From the NCBI GenBank assembly GCA_905339155.1, contig CAJPFJ010000012.1, positions 1-54,449 of the forward strand: a stretch of DNA of 54,449 bases, written 5' to 3'. The stretch is from Methanosarcinales archaeon (GTDB lineage Archaea; Halobacteriota; Methanosarcinia; Methanosarcinales; Methanoperedenaceae). The translations under genes and the position numbers were made by a program. Below, in pieces: positions 24,630 through 33,878 of this stretch (position 1 is its first letter; every line of letters begins with the position of its first letter). A model generated the notes under the pieces. That model made no database searches. It saw only the letters and a list, made by a program, of their open reading frames with translations, and had not been told where the DNA came from.

Positions 24630-25312
24630 GATGCCTCTATCTTTTCTACCGCTTTTTTGTCATCCGGAGGATTCCTTATCATGAACAGATTCCTCAGCTG
24701 GTCTTCTATTCTTGACTCAAGAGTGTAATAGCATTCTCCATATAGAATAGCTGCATCCTGACACTCATCCAGGAACTCTCTTTTCGGTGTCAGGTCTGGA
24801 TATTCTTCCAGTATGGCTTCTGTCACCTCGTCTATTACATCAGCTGCCATCTCCCTGAACTCGTCCATTTCTATTGGAGTTTCCTGAACCTCGTCTTCCT
24901 TTCTCCTGCCGTACCACTCTGTTTTTACAGTTCCATTCTCTGCATAGAATAAGTTCTCGCTATACTTTGCCTCAACAGAAAGAACCGGTGAAGTTGTATC
25001 ATAAAATTGCAGCAGGCCAAGCAAGAACAACGGATCATCTATCCTCGGTATGTAGGTCAAAGGACCCGAAGCGTAGACATCTACCATCCTATCGCGTTCT
25101 TCCTCTGTGAGCTTCCTGTGCTTGACCTCTCTGACTATATCCTTGATCTCTTCCATCAGATTGCTCATGGCGCCATTGACTCTATCTTCGAAGCCTATCA
25201 GGTCATCGGCATTCTCAAGCGCTTCAATTACATCTGCCTCTACCGACGCTGAGCCGTTTCCTAAGTACCTTACTGCATTCCTCAAGTCTTCAGGTAAATC
25301 TTCTATCTTCAT
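24626..25312 (-). CDS. Unknown 228-residue acidic protein
   Basis: An acidic, mainly helical protein (MKIEDLPEDLRNAVRYLGNG...). The ATG at 25312 overlaps the radC stop and follows GGAGG, so the two are coupled. Many Glu/Asp runs suggest a protein- rather than DNA-binding role. No family recognised. Confidence 0.5.
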   Translation of the reverse strand: MKIEDLPEDLRNAVRYLGNGSASVEADVIEALENADDLIGFEDRVNGAMSNLMEEIKDIVREVKHRKLTEEERDRMVDVYASGPLTYIPRIDDPLFLLGLLQFYDTTSPVLSVEAKYSENLFYAENGTVKTEWYGRRKEDEVQETPIEMDEFREMAADVIDEVTEAILEEYPDLTPKREFLDECQDAAILYGECYYTLESRIEDQLRNLFMIRNPPDDKKAVEKIEAS

Positions 25313-25995
25313 ATATGGCCAGCCTCCTTCATGCTGAAATGACGGCAATCACCGATTATCACATGGTCGAGTAGGTCTATTCCCATTATCTTCCCGGTCT
25401 CAACCAGTTTCGTTGTTATTTCAATATCCTCCCTGCTTGGCGTAGGATCTCCAGAAGGATGATTATGCGCGACTATTATATGCGCTGCTGACTGCATCAA
25501 CGCTACTTTAAAAACCTCCCTGGGATGAACGATATTGGCGTTCAGTGACCCGATCGATATTGTGTCCTCCCGGATAACCTGATTCTTTGTATCCAGGCTC
25601 AATTCAATGAAGGTCTCCCTTTTTGACTCCCTCATATACGGATACAATCGTCTGTAAACATCTTCCGGAGAGTTTATCTTCGCTTTGCCCTCACTCACGA
25701 ACGCTTCAAGTCTGCGGGCTATCTCAAAGACTGCAGCTATCTGGCAGGCTTTGCTCTGTTTAATCCCGCTGATTTTCATTAGCTGTTGGGTATCTATTCG
25801 GGACAGTTCTTTTGGATTATACTTGGATAAAATCCGCTGGGCCAGATTTATTGCATTTTCTTTCTTTGATCCAGTTCTCAGGATTATTGACAGGAGCTCC
25901 GAGTCACTCAATGAACTGGCGCCTTTATCGATTAATCTGTTTCTTGGTCTTTCGTTTTTACGCATATCGCGTATTCTGATATTACAATTTTCCAT
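25309..25995 (-). CDS. radC: RadC-like JAB/MPN protein
   Basis: A 228-residue, full-length RadC. The N-terminal helix-hairpin-helix region (ELLSIILRTGSKKENAINLA; IDTQQLMKISGIKQSKACQI) is followed by the JAB metal site VAHNHPSGDPTPSREDIE (H-x-H and Asp ligands, near 173-190). RadC proteins are common on mobile elements. They were named as repair proteins, but the biochemical role is unclear; a nuclease or isopeptidase activity is possible, which is of note because an E1-like enzyme is on the same element. AGGAGG precedes the start, and a structured repeat lies upstream. Confidence 0.92.
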   Translation of the reverse strand: MENCNIRIRDMRKNERPRNRLIDKGASSLSDSELLSIILRTGSKKENAINLAQRILSKYNPKELSRIDTQQLMKISGIKQSKACQIAAVFEIARRLEAFVSEGKAKINSPEDVYRRLYPYMRESKRETFIELSLDTKNQVIREDTISIGSLNANIVHPREVFKVALMQSAAHIIVAHNHPSGDPTPSREDIEITTKLVETGKIMGIDLLDHVIIGDCRHFSMKEAGHI

Positions 25996-26050
25996 CTGAT
26001 TACCTCCTTTGTTGAAAATTTTTACAGAGGAGAGTTCAGGAACTGGAAAA

Positions 26051-26100
26051 GCCAGATTTTAGCTTGCGACCCTGCGCTGCAGCGCAGGGGAAAATCTGGC
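26051..26100 (+). repeat. Three-way-junction repeat, copy 3
   Basis: Outer arms GCCAGATTTT / AAAATCTGGC pair perfectly over 10 bases. Hairpin b is long and GC-rich (CCCTGCGCT-GC-AGCGCAGGG); hairpin a is reduced (GC-TT-GC). It is 56 bases upstream of the radC start. Left flank GGAACTGGAAAA and right flank GGCATCA match copy 4 closely. Confidence 0.8.
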
Positions 26101-26149
26101 ATCAGTTGAAAGGCATTTAAAAATCGAATCAACTTTTCGGGACCTTTTT

Positions 26150-26252
26150 GACGGATTAAAGTCGCAGGTTCAGCGTATAGTATAGCAGAGTTAGAAGCTA
26201 AACTTAAAATTCAACCTAGAACTAGCGAAGAGATTAATTCAAAAACGGAAGC
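26150..26252 (+). pseudogene. Possible transposase N-terminal relic
   Basis: A plus-strand frame reads AGSAYSIAELEAKLKIQP, a Leu/Glu helix like the start of IS66-type transposases, but has no start codon and breaks soon after. Together with the fragment at 26477-26761, it suggests that a transposase gene was inserted here and then deleted in the middle. Weak evidence. Confidence 0.3.
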
Positions 26253-26425
26253 TCATTTACATATCTGTTGAAGCATCCCTTCATGTGTATTTAATGACTT
26301 TTTTATAATATTTATCTTTATTTCATCTTTAAGATCTTTAAGCAAAACATACCCATCAAGTGCTTTGGTATAAATTCCTTCGTTATTCCTTAAATTTAAT
26401 TTGCGTTTAATTCGATTGCCAATTT
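26253..26425 (-). pseudogene. Open C-terminal fragment of an unknown gene
   Basis: A minus-strand frame of about 56 codons reads IGNRIKRKLNLRNNEGIYTK and ends HEGMLQQICK-stop. It has no start codon and is closed upstream by a stop. The composition is protein-like, so it may be the 3' remnant of a gene cut by the transposon-derived sequence beside it. It holds most of the gap between radC and the defence island. Confidence 0.3.
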
Positions 26426-26476
26426 ATTGGGCATTGATGCATTGCCCAGTATTGAATTGAATAAGAGATTGCTGCA

Positions 26477-26761
26477 ATGCTGGCTATGAAGCTATTTGCT
26501 TTTTGTCTGTTCGGATGTTTGAAAAAGGATATGGAGGACGATCTGGGGAATCTGACTATAGAATCTGTTTTTGATGAGCTTATGGATTTTCCAGCCCTGG
26601 TGAAGGCTAACGGAGATAGGATTGTTGTAACGTTCTACGGACATTACAAGAACTGGCATAAGGAGGCTATTGAGAATCTGATGATGCGTCTTGATGCGAA
26701 CGGTAGAAACGTATTAATTCCGTGGTTAGGAAATAGGAGAATTGAGGTCAGGTTTAAATAG
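26477..26761 (+). pseudogene. Transposase C-terminal relic
   Basis: The frame of 94 codons ends with DRIVVTFYGHYKNWHKEA and RNVLIPWLGNRRIEVRFK-stop, which I read as the C-terminus of an IS transposase of archaeal type. The region expected for the DDE catalytic core is missing. It is on the plus strand, against every neighbour. It marks the left edge of the AT-rich defence island and may be what brought it in. Confidence 0.45.
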
Positions 26762-26813
26762 GGTTGTAACCTAAATTATGGCGTGGAAATCCCTGTAATA
26801 TTTATATGATATA

Positions 26814-28496
26814 TCAATTATTAATAAAATCTTGAATGATCTCTTTGAGAATACCTCTATCTTCCGCATTATTTTCTTTAGGAAATAGTCTGATCCCGCC
26901 AATTCCATCAGTCATAATTCCTGAAGGATATTTTATCTCGTTTTTTCCGAGATAAATTGCATAAGCTGCCTCTACAATTCGAGAACCATCGTCTCCTCTT
27001 ATTGCATCTTTATAAACATGCATCTTATTAATAGCGTTTTCTGGGTCATCATCTGTGCCCAGATTTGACCTGTATTTCGGATCCAAGACCAGTATTTTTG
27101 AAGGCTTTCCATAGATAAACTTCTCAAGTGTTATATCAGGTATCATTGGTCTGCCTGCATATGAGGGATATTCTTTTTGATAGTAAAGATAGATATGTGT
27201 TTCGCTATTGGAAAGTTCAACAAGACTATTATTTCCAGTTCTTAAATTCTTTAATCTGGAGGAAAAAACGATATCATTTTCACTGAAGAGATGCTGTGTT
27301 ACTTTCCAGTTATTTTGCATATTGCACAAAATTTCAGCCACATGAACAGTTACCCAATATTCGTACAATTTTGGTATATCAAATATTGGTAAATAGAGAT
27401 ATTCTGAAAAATCAAAGAAGGGATTTTTTATGAATTCTTTGAATATCGCATAAAATCGCATATAATTGACTTCTCTCTGAAGAATTGGAGTGTTATAAGA
27501 GATATTATCGGTTTCTTGAACGTCTTCAAAGAAAGGATATCGCTTCATAAATTGCGCTTTTCTATGATATTGTCTGCATTTATCGATATACTGATCTATC
27601 TTTTCAATTTCATTTTGTTCCAAACTTGATTTATTTTTTTCCTGCGCAAATCGAGTTTCAATTTGCTTTGAACATATCGTTAAGAGAGTAAGAAATCTTT
27701 TCAACAACTGATTCTCATAAACATTAAAGGTCTGAGCTGTCCGATAAACAAGGACATTATCAGGAAGGTATCCTACAAGCAGCTTTTGAAGTATAGGTGC
27801 AATAGAATCATTCGGTGCTTCTATCAGACCGCCTCTTTGTGTTGCGATATCGTGGATCACATTATGATCAACTATCTCAAGAGCATAGAATTTGTCACTG
27901 TGCGTTTCTTTGATAAGCTTTTTATTTGGATTGAGAGATATCTGATAGACGATATTTTCAAGCGTTTTCATGTTGCGTTCAAGGACTTCGAACTGTTCCA
28001 ATGGGTCTGGAAGCAGATATTTCCCCTTATTTTTTCGAATCCTAGAAGGATTAAGAATACTGTAGATTATAATGTGGCTTTTTCGAAGTGAATTAAGCAT
28101 ATAATGGAAGTTATTAATGCTATTGCCATCGATATCTAATTTTGATAATACATCGAGGAGCAGGAACATTGTGCGCTTAACTTTGTCTTTTGTTTTGATC
28201 TCTATTAGTACTTCAAAAACACCAGCATAATTTAGAGGAGTCCATCTAAATAATATGTCTCCTTCATCCGTATATTCTCGTGAGATTTTATCCTTACATC
28301 CAGAAATTGATAGCTTGAACTTTTCATTTCCATCAGATTTGAAGATGAATAAAATCTCTTTTGTTTCACGAAATTTTCCTTCCACCAATAGGATATTGGA
28401 TTTTATGAGTTCCTCAGTGCTATATTCTTTGAATACACCCGATCCACTTGAGTCGATCTTCAGCGCCCAATCACTGGTAGAAGTCTGTGTAGCCAT
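26814..28496 (-). CDS. McrC-like nuclease (DUF2357 and PD-(D/E)XK)
   Basis: A 560-residue protein. The N-terminal half is a beta-rich DUF2357-like region. A long helical middle follows (about 230-380). The C-terminal third holds a PD-(D/E)XK nuclease core with MIPDITLEKF (near 450) and ILVLDPKYRS (near 470), the D...DxK catalytic set. In McrBC systems this is the endonuclease subunit activated by the McrB motor. The ATG at 28496 lies inside the end of the McrB-like gene (26-base overlap), so they are translated as a pair. It is last of a five-gene AT-rich operon. Confidence 0.85.
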   Translation of the reverse strand: MATQTSTSDWALKIDSSGSGVFKEYSTEELIKSNILLVEGKFRETKEILFIFKSDGNEKFKLSISGCKDKISREYTDEGDILFRWTPLNYAGVFEVLIEIKTKDKVKRTMFLLLDVLSKLDIDGNSINNFHYMLNSLRKSHIIIYSILNPSRIRKNKGKYLLPDPLEQFEVLERNMKTLENIVYQISLNPNKKLIKETHSDKFYALEIVDHNVIHDIATQRGGLIEAPNDSIAPILQKLLVGYLPDNVLVYRTAQTFNVYENQLLKRFLTLLTICSKQIETRFAQEKNKSSLEQNEIEKIDQYIDKCRQYHRKAQFMKRYPFFEDVQETDNISYNTPILQREVNYMRFYAIFKEFIKNPFFDFSEYLYLPIFDIPKLYEYWVTVHVAEILCNMQNNWKVTQHLFSENDIVFSSRLKNLRTGNNSLVELSNSETHIYLYYQKEYPSYAGRPMIPDITLEKFIYGKPSKILVLDPKYRSNLGTDDDPENAINKMHVYKDAIRGDDGSRIVEAAYAIYLGKNEIKYPSGIMTDGIGGIRLFPKENNAEDRGILKEIIQDFINN

Positions 28497-29622
28497 TTTT
28501 ATTGAGCGCCTCAATCATCTGGTTCAATTTAGCCTTGGAGAGATGATATTTTTCGATAAGTTTTCCCAAGGATTCCAGAGCAGGTCCGATACTTTCAGGG
28601 CCTTTGATCTTTGGCAGAATCTTCTGCTTTATCTGAAAATCAACTGCTGAATCTTCATTGAATTCATCGCTGTAAAGTTTTTCTGCAAAATACATATAGC
28701 TCAGTATCTCATCGCGTATCCTGTAACCGAAATGGAGATTATGTTTCTCAAGAGCGTCTTTATTGATCTGATTCAGAAATCCAACAAATTTCTCTTTATT
28801 TTCAATCACCCATTCGGAATAAGTTTTTGATGTTCTACCATTCTTTCGAACTTCATCGTTCAAGAAATATTCCTTAAAAAGAGATTTAATGTTAGGCACA
28901 TCAGGCGATGTGTTTTCATTCTGCTGTTGAGTTTGCAGGTCAAGCAGATTTATCTCGTTGAATTCAATTGTGTTTGCCCTGTCAAGTACCTTTGGAGAGA
29001 ACCTGTGGGTAGTCTCATCCATATTCACGGTTCCTGTAAAGAAAATATTTTGAGGAATTTCGACCTTGTTCGGTATTTTCTCCCCGCTTTGTGTTTCGAC
29101 ATTTGTCTTTTCGCCATGCAATGGTATCTCCTTTGTGGATTCCATTGCACTTAAAAACGTAGAAAAATAGTACTCTACGCGAGCAAGGTTCATTTCATCT
29201 AGGCATATAAAATAGGGATTCTTACTGTCTTGATCAGCTCGCATTAGGAAATCAAGAAATCGTGTGGACACGTACTTATTCGTAAGTGGATTATAATAGC
29301 CAAGGAGATACTTGTCATCGTTCCAATCTGGTCTCACAGGCAGGAGAAGATATTGTTTTTCAAAATCCTCACATACTGCTTTTGCGAATAATTCTGTGAT
29401 TTTTGTTTTGCCTGTGCCTGAAATACCAGTGAGGATAACGAAGGGTTTGGTTTTGAGGGAGAGGTAGTAGTTGGTTACCTGGGGAAGGGAGAAGGTGAAT
29501 CCGGATTTTCTTATGATGTCATTAATAGTTAAAACTATAAATTGTTCCTGAAAGTGAATTGGTACCATAATTTCTCTACCTGTTTCATCTGTGGTTATGT
29601 AATACGGAGGAATATTTATCAT
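28471..29622 (-). CDS. McrB-like AAA+ GTPase motor
   Basis: A 383-residue AAA+ protein of the McrB clade. Walker A is GISGTGKTK (near 62), Walker B is FICLDEMNLARVEYYFS (near 135), and the McrB consensus loop appears as TGTVNMDET (near 193), followed by the arginine-containing SPKVLDRANTIEF. It has only about 60 residues before the motor, so it lacks the usual fused DNA-recognition domain. That role is probably carried by the separate upstream genes. The ATG at 29622 follows CCAGGAAC; an in-frame ATG 36 bases upstream lies inside the previous gene. Confidence 0.88.
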   Translation of the reverse strand: MINIPPYYITTDETGREIMVPIHFQEQFIVLTINDIIRKSGFTFSLPQVTNYYLSLKTKPFVILTGISGTGKTKITELFAKAVCEDFEKQYLLLPVRPDWNDDKYLLGYYNPLTNKYVSTRFLDFLMRADQDSKNPYFICLDEMNLARVEYYFSTFLSAMESTKEIPLHGEKTNVETQSGEKIPNKVEIPQNIFFTGTVNMDETTHRFSPKVLDRANTIEFNEINLLDLQTQQQNENTSPDVPNIKSLFKEYFLNDEVRKNGRTSKTYSEWVIENKEKFVGFLNQINKDALEKHNLHFGYRIRDEILSYMYFAEKLYSDEFNEDSAVDFQIKQKILPKIKGPESIGPALESLGKLIEKYHLSKAKLNQMIEALNKNGYTDFYQ

Positions 29623-29623
29623 T

Positions 29624-30811
29624 TCATTTAGTTCCTGGTTTATCTCGCGCCCATTCATTTTTTATTTTTTCTTTAGCTAAATTCTCCCAATTGTTAGATA
29701 AATGCTGCCCTTTAGCTTCCGCTATTTGTTTCATTTTGGAAACTACATCATCTAAATCTAATATTTTATTTGATCCCAATTCTATCCTTGCTTGATTAAA
29801 CAGATTTCTTAGTATCTCATCTGAAGTAGTTTTTTCTGATTTTTCTTTAATCCCACCGAGATTAGCATAATTGAAGATAGTATCCCAATCTTTCTTCGTC
29901 TTTAACGGAATAACAGTTCTATTACCCGAAAGATTTGTCTCAAGTTCATTCTCAAGAAGCTTTATATTTAATGGGGGGGTAAAGATTTTTATCCATTTTA
30001 CTGCTTTAGTATGTGGATAATAAATTATATTATTATATTTGTATTCACCAATAACATCTGCCAATGCATTAATATGAAAATCTTTATCGTAAACAATTAC
30101 TTTGTGCCCTTGTTTAATCTCAAAGAAATCTTTGATTATTTCCGCCCACTTAGAAATTCTATTTTCTGTATACCTATATATGTTAATATTGCCATTTTCC
30201 TCTTTTACACTTAGTTTATCAATTTGTTTATTATTGACTTTATGTATCGCTTTTTTCCTCTTATCATCGAGTTCTATCTCTGCTAAGTTATCTCCATAAG
30301 TGACGTGAATCGTCGTATCATTAATTCTTTTGATTTTTGCGTCGACAATTGAACCAATATCCGTCGTTTTAACGGCTTTGAAGAACTCATCCGCAATCCT
30401 TCTGTTGGTTATATCTTTTGGAACGTTTATGTCACCAAGTATCTTGGTAATAACTGTTGCTGATAGATCTTCATACTCAGTTTCTTCCCAATATTCTTCA
30501 AATTGTGATATCTTAAGGTAACTTAGAAGTTTGTGGGTGTCACTATTAAGGATATTATTCCAGTTGAATAGAACTTCTACAGGATAATTCTCACTTAGAA
30601 CTTTTTTTATTAGCTCGATATTTGAGTTTCTTGTCAGGTCCCCGAATTTAGTTTTTTTCCAGTCTGTGTCGTGGCACCATCCAATGCATATCAAGTTATT
30701 CTTTCTGCAATCTTTCCACAGCCAAGCTCTTTCCCCAGGTGAAATTTTCCAATATCTTGTGTTAGGGATTGTTGCATAGCTCTCTATTCCCGAAACGTTG
30801 GTTTTAAGCAT
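29624..30811 (-). CDS. Putative sensor A: EVE/PUA-like N-terminus plus shared C-terminal module
   Basis: A 395-residue protein. Residues about 18-60 read RYWKISPGERAWLWKD..LICIGW, the opening of EVE-like (PUA fold) domains that in McrB proteins read modified bases. The middle is a lysine-rich alpha/beta region without recognised family. Residues 332-395 are the module shared with the next two genes upstream (A..IELG..., DD, KMKQIA, WE.LA.EKI, NEWA). It is directly upstream of the McrB-like gene, which lacks its own reader. My inference is that it supplies target recognition and docks by its tail. Confidence 0.65.
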   Translation of the reverse strand: MLKTNVSGIESYATIPNTRYWKISPGERAWLWKDCRKNNLICIGWCHDTDWKKTKFGDLTRNSNIELIKKVLSENYPVEVLFNWNNILNSDTHKLLSYLKISQFEEYWEETEYEDLSATVITKILGDINVPKDITNRRIADEFFKAVKTTDIGSIVDAKIKRINDTTIHVTYGDNLAEIELDDKRKKAIHKVNNKQIDKLSVKEENGNINIYRYTENRISKWAEIIKDFFEIKQGHKVIVYDKDFHINALADVIGEYKYNNIIYYPHTKAVKWIKIFTPPLNIKLLENELETNLSGNRTVIPLKTKKDWDTIFNYANLGGIKEKSEKTTSDEILRNLFNQARIELGSNKILDLDDVVSKMKQIAEAKGQHLSNNWENLAKEKIKNEWARDKPGTK

Positions 30812-30826
30812 TTTCTTACCACTTCT

Positions 30827-31528
30827 TCATTTATCATCTGCCGGTTTATCTGTTGCCCATTCATTTATTTTTTCTCGAGCTAATCTTTCCCAGCCCAAAG
30901 GTAATCGTTTGCCTTTATCTTCTGCAATTTGTTTCATTTTTAAGAGACAATCATCCACATATTGTACTGTTTCTAATCCTAATTCATCAATTGCTTTTTT
31001 AAAAAGAGCATCAATTATATTCTCTTCAGCAGCTGTAGATATTTCTTTAAAGGTTTTATATTCAATCACTAAATTTACGGCTCTTGTGCTCCAAAATGGA
31101 TATAATTTTCTTCTTTTGTCCAAATTAAGATAAGGTTTTTTTTTGTCACTTTCGAACACCAAAGACTTGAGTTCTTCGAGATTGCTGTCCATGAAACCAT
31201 TGCATTTTACCCATAATTCAGATTTTCCTTCCCATCCTTTTGGAACATGAAAATCATTTTTTGTTTCATTACTCTCCAATCCAAGCAATCTTGCTTTTTT
31301 CTCATAAGCGCCATTATCAGCTATAAAGTATACAAAATTGCAATTAAACTTTTTAATATTTTCATTTAATAGATATATTTTTGAATCAGAAATGGGATTT
31401 TTACTATCTTCATATTTAGTATGATAAGACCACCAAATAAAATCTTTAATCTTTTCGCAATACGATTCTGATTCTTCAATGTCAGCTTTTCCGACTCTTA
31501 AACATATATGTATTGGTTTATCCTCCAT
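30827..31528 (-). CDS. Putative sensor B with the shared C-terminal module
   Basis: A 233-residue protein. The first 165 residues (IHICLRVGKADIEESESYCE..; VYFIADNGAYEKKARLLGL; FHVPKGWEGKSELWVKCNGF) may be a diverged PUA-like barrel but are not recognisably similar to sensors A or C. Residues 170-233 are the shared module (ELGLE, DDCLLKMKQIAEDKG, WERLAREKINEWA), one residue shorter inside than in A. It lies 15 bases upstream of A and 22 bases downstream of C in one operon. Confidence 0.6.
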   Translation of the reverse strand: MEDKPIHICLRVGKADIEESESYCEKIKDFIWWSYHTKYEDSKNPISDSKIYLLNENIKKFNCNFVYFIADNGAYEKKARLLGLESNETKNDFHVPKGWEGKSELWVKCNGFMDSNLEELKSLVFESDKKKPYLNLDKRRKLYPFWSTRAVNLVIEYKTFKEISTAAEENIIDALFKKAIDELGLETVQYVDDCLLKMKQIAEDKGKRLPLGWERLAREKINEWATDKPADDK

Positions 31529-31550
31529 TTTTATTCTCCATAGTTAAAAA

Positions 31551-32384
31551 TTAGACCTTCATTTTAGTTGCCCACTCATTTTTTATTTTTTCCCTTGCTA
31601 TTTTTTCCCAACTATCGACTAATCGTTCCCTTTTGGCATTCGCTATTTGGCTCATTTTTAAGAGAACATCATCTATAATGAGGGGGACATTTAAACCCAA
31701 TTCAATTCTTGCTTGCTTGAAATAGACAAAAAGTCTTTCCTCTGATGGGGGAATGGTTTGATTTATTGGCGTCTCATTCATTAATTGATTTAAATAATCT
31801 GCAATTTTTTGATTTCCATTATTGTCATGGTCAAATTGAATTGGGTTACCATTCATTTCTATTTTGGCACTATCATTGCCATTATTGACGCCACAATTAA
31901 CATCAATTCTTTTTTCATTGGCAGTTAGCTCAAATTGACCGCCAAACAAACCTTTTTCATCTTCAATAATTTTAAGGTTCCAAATAGGTGGTATCTTTAA
32001 TAAAGATTGAATTTTGCCTATTTCGATGAAATCAAAATCATCCGTCACGAAACATGCGATAAAACCATCACATACTATCCAATTTATTGGATCGTCTTTT
32101 TTTCGGTTTGAAACCATATCAAGACTACCAATTCTTTTTACTTCATCTATCCAGCCTTTCGATAAACCAATTTTGTATTCGTGCAGATATACTACGGGGC
32201 GTTCAGAATTGGCTCTCAATTCTATTGGTTGTCCTCCATCATCTATACAATCGAAAATAATAATCCCATTTTTATAAGAAACTCTTTTTGGGAGTGCTCT
32301 TATTCGCGCATGATTTTTTAATAATCTTGCGGTCTTTTTGTTATGGGCATTTATTTCCAATTTGATACCTTCTTTAATAACCAA
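31551..32384 (-). CDS. Putative sensor C with the shared C-terminal module
   Basis: A 277-residue protein and first gene of the island. The N-terminal 210 residues are beta-rich (IIIFDCIDDGGQPIELR; WIVCDGFIACFVTDDFDFIE; GGQFELTANEKRIDVN) and match no family I know. Residues 216-277 are the shared module (ARIELGLN, DDVLLKMSQIANAK, WEKIAREKIKNEWA). The promoter should lie in the AT-rich gap above 32384. Confidence 0.6.
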   Translation of the reverse strand: MVIKEGIKLEINAHNKKTARLLKNHARIRALPKRVSYKNGIIIFDCIDDGGQPIELRANSERPVVYLHEYKIGLSKGWIDEVKRIGSLDMVSNRKKDDPINWIVCDGFIACFVTDDFDFIEIGKIQSLLKIPPIWNLKIIEDEKGLFGGQFELTANEKRIDVNCGVNNGNDSAKIEMNGNPIQFDHDNNGNQKIADYLNQLMNETPINQTIPPSEERLFVYFKQARIELGLNVPLIIDDVLLKMSQIANAKRERLVDSWEKIAREKIKNEWATKMKV

Positions 32385-32955
32385 TTTTTTAGATGCAAAC
32401 TTAAATAATCATTTATATTTAAATATTTAATCCGAGGATAGCTCAATTGGGCTGGGATGTGGAAATTGAGAACTTGAAATTGATAGTTATTGCGCCAGAA
32501 GTCGATTTTAAGAATCGTAGCCTGAATATAGATATTGTTGAAAGCATAAAAGTCTTGGCTGTGAGGTAGAGGCTTTGCACCTGAATGATGAATGGAAAGA
32601 GACGGAAAATGTTTATGCAGTAAAAATCGATAAACTGTAAAGACAGTCATTATTTAGATTTGCAACTGAAAGTTGAGGTCCCTCGTAAAAGAGATTTGCT
32701 GGGCTTTATTTGTATTTTCAAGCATCAAAATGGAGTACCATGAAATAGTTCCTTTACCATCCTTCTCTAAAAGCCGGCTGATGTCTCTCAAAAGATTGCT
32801 GTGCTTCCTCAAAATTCCCTTTTCTGTAATACTTATTCTTAATCAGCATTGTGTGACCGGCAGCCTTTGCACTTATCGAGGAATCTCCGCCATTTTGATC
32901 ATGACGACGCTCTCCAGCCATCCTTGGTACTTGATATTCTTCGCGCATCGGTTAA
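32385..32955. other. 570-base gap with gene remnants
   Basis: No convincing gene. On the plus strand, 32459-32569 stays open as VEIENLKLIVIAPEVDFKNR and then stops; a second frame just after reads LHLNDEWKETENVYAVKIDKL and stops at about 32638. Both are protein-like and lack starts, so they are probably pieces of one frameshifted, decaying gene. The region upstream of 32384 is AT-rich and likely carries the defence-island promoter. Confidence 0.3.
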
Positions 32956-33138
32956 TCAACGCCACACAAAAAACGGGCACTCCTGCTCATCATAAAAGGG
33001 TCTGCCGTCCGGCACGATAAACAAATCGTTCCCAATCGGTACCATCAGCTTACATTTATAATAGTCGCCTTTAACTAAACACTTGCTATGCCCTATGAAG
33101 AAGCAACGCCTCTTATGAAAGCGGTTTGGAATATTCAT
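32956..33138 (-). CDS. Small 60-residue protein with Cys/His
   Basis: A basic peptide, MNIPNRFHKRRCFFIGHSKC, followed by strand-like IVPDGRPFYDEQECPFFVW. A GGAA lies before the ATG, and the gene is 10 bases after the PrimPol-like gene on the same strand. It could bind a metal through its Cys/His set. Family unknown. Confidence 0.4.
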   Translation of the reverse strand: MNIPNRFHKRRCFFIGHSKCLVKGDYYKCKLMVPIGNDLFIVPDGRPFYDEQECPFFVWR

Positions 33139-33148
33139 CTAAATTTCC

Positions 33149-33874
33149 TTAAAGTAACCCTGTCATCTCCTTCACCCGATAACCTTTTGTCGGGTATGCA
33201 ACTATCAGGGTTCCTTTACCTTTTAACTCGCCTATATTTTCCACATTAAGGCTATTGATTACCCCCTTCCCGAACGCATGGAGCCCTCCCCTTGGTGTAG
33301 TTTCCATATGATAATCTTTGAGGGCCTGCTCATATCCACTCGTGTCTATGTCTATGAACGAATACTTATCATTCGCCAGTAAACACAATCCGTTTGACCA
33401 ATCCCAGGACATTATTTGTTCCAAGGTAGGCGGTTTGTCCTGGTATTGCTTCCAGTTAAACAATGGTCGCTTTGCAGCAGGGTCTTTGGGCAATGGTATA
33501 TAGCCTTCAAGATAATAATACACGGCAGCCCATAACGTTGTTGATGGAATAGTCATTTTGCTGGTCGGGCTGGCGTTGCTCTTGAATATTCTTATAAGAT
33601 CATCAATGGTTATTGGTTCCTTCTGCTTTCTATCACAACGCCTCTTTCTTTTTCCTGTGATCACTGATGATGCCTGGTATGCAGTCTTGTCCCTGTCATA
33701 GCCCTTCCATCTGTTTTCAGAGGCTATTATCCCCAATATCTCGGGTAGATCGTATCCTACATAGTCAAGGAAGCCCACAAGCCATAATCTCTGATTGTGC
33801 GTGGGATGAACAGAATGCAGGACATTTAACACACCATCACGCTTTCTGTCTGAGAGAATCTTTTCTAACATCAT
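33149..33874 (-). CDS. PrimPol-like protein (bifunctional primase-polymerase domain)
   Basis: A 241-residue protein. The N-terminal 75 residues (NVLHSVHPTHNQRLWLVGFL..YDLPEILGII) look like a helical primase accessory domain. The rest reads as a prim-pol N-terminal domain: PLPKDPAAKRPLFNW, the metal-binding FIDIDTSG (near 187), and PRGGLHAFGKG (near 207), where the His lies. It is short, and the third catalytic part and a helicase are missing, so it may work with other element proteins or be truncated. The ATG follows GAGGTG and overlaps the upstream stop region by 5 bases downstream. Confidence 0.65.
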   Translation of the reverse strand: MMLEKILSDRKRDGVLNVLHSVHPTHNQRLWLVGFLDYVGYDLPEILGIIASENRWKGYDRDKTAYQASSVITGKRKRRCDRKQKEPITIDDLIRIFKSNASPTSKMTIPSTTLWAAVYYYLEGYIPLPKDPAAKRPLFNWKQYQDKPPTLEQIMSWDWSNGLCLLANDKYSFIDIDTSGYEQALKDYHMETTPRGGLHAFGKGVINSLNVENIGELKGKGTLIVAYPTKGYRVKEMTGLL

Positions 33875-33878
33875 CCTG

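Noticed and set aside
32754..32948. 64-codon minus-strand frame downstream of the 60-residue gene
   Set aside because: No ribosome site; another frame in the same stretch is equally open, and composition is not protein-like.
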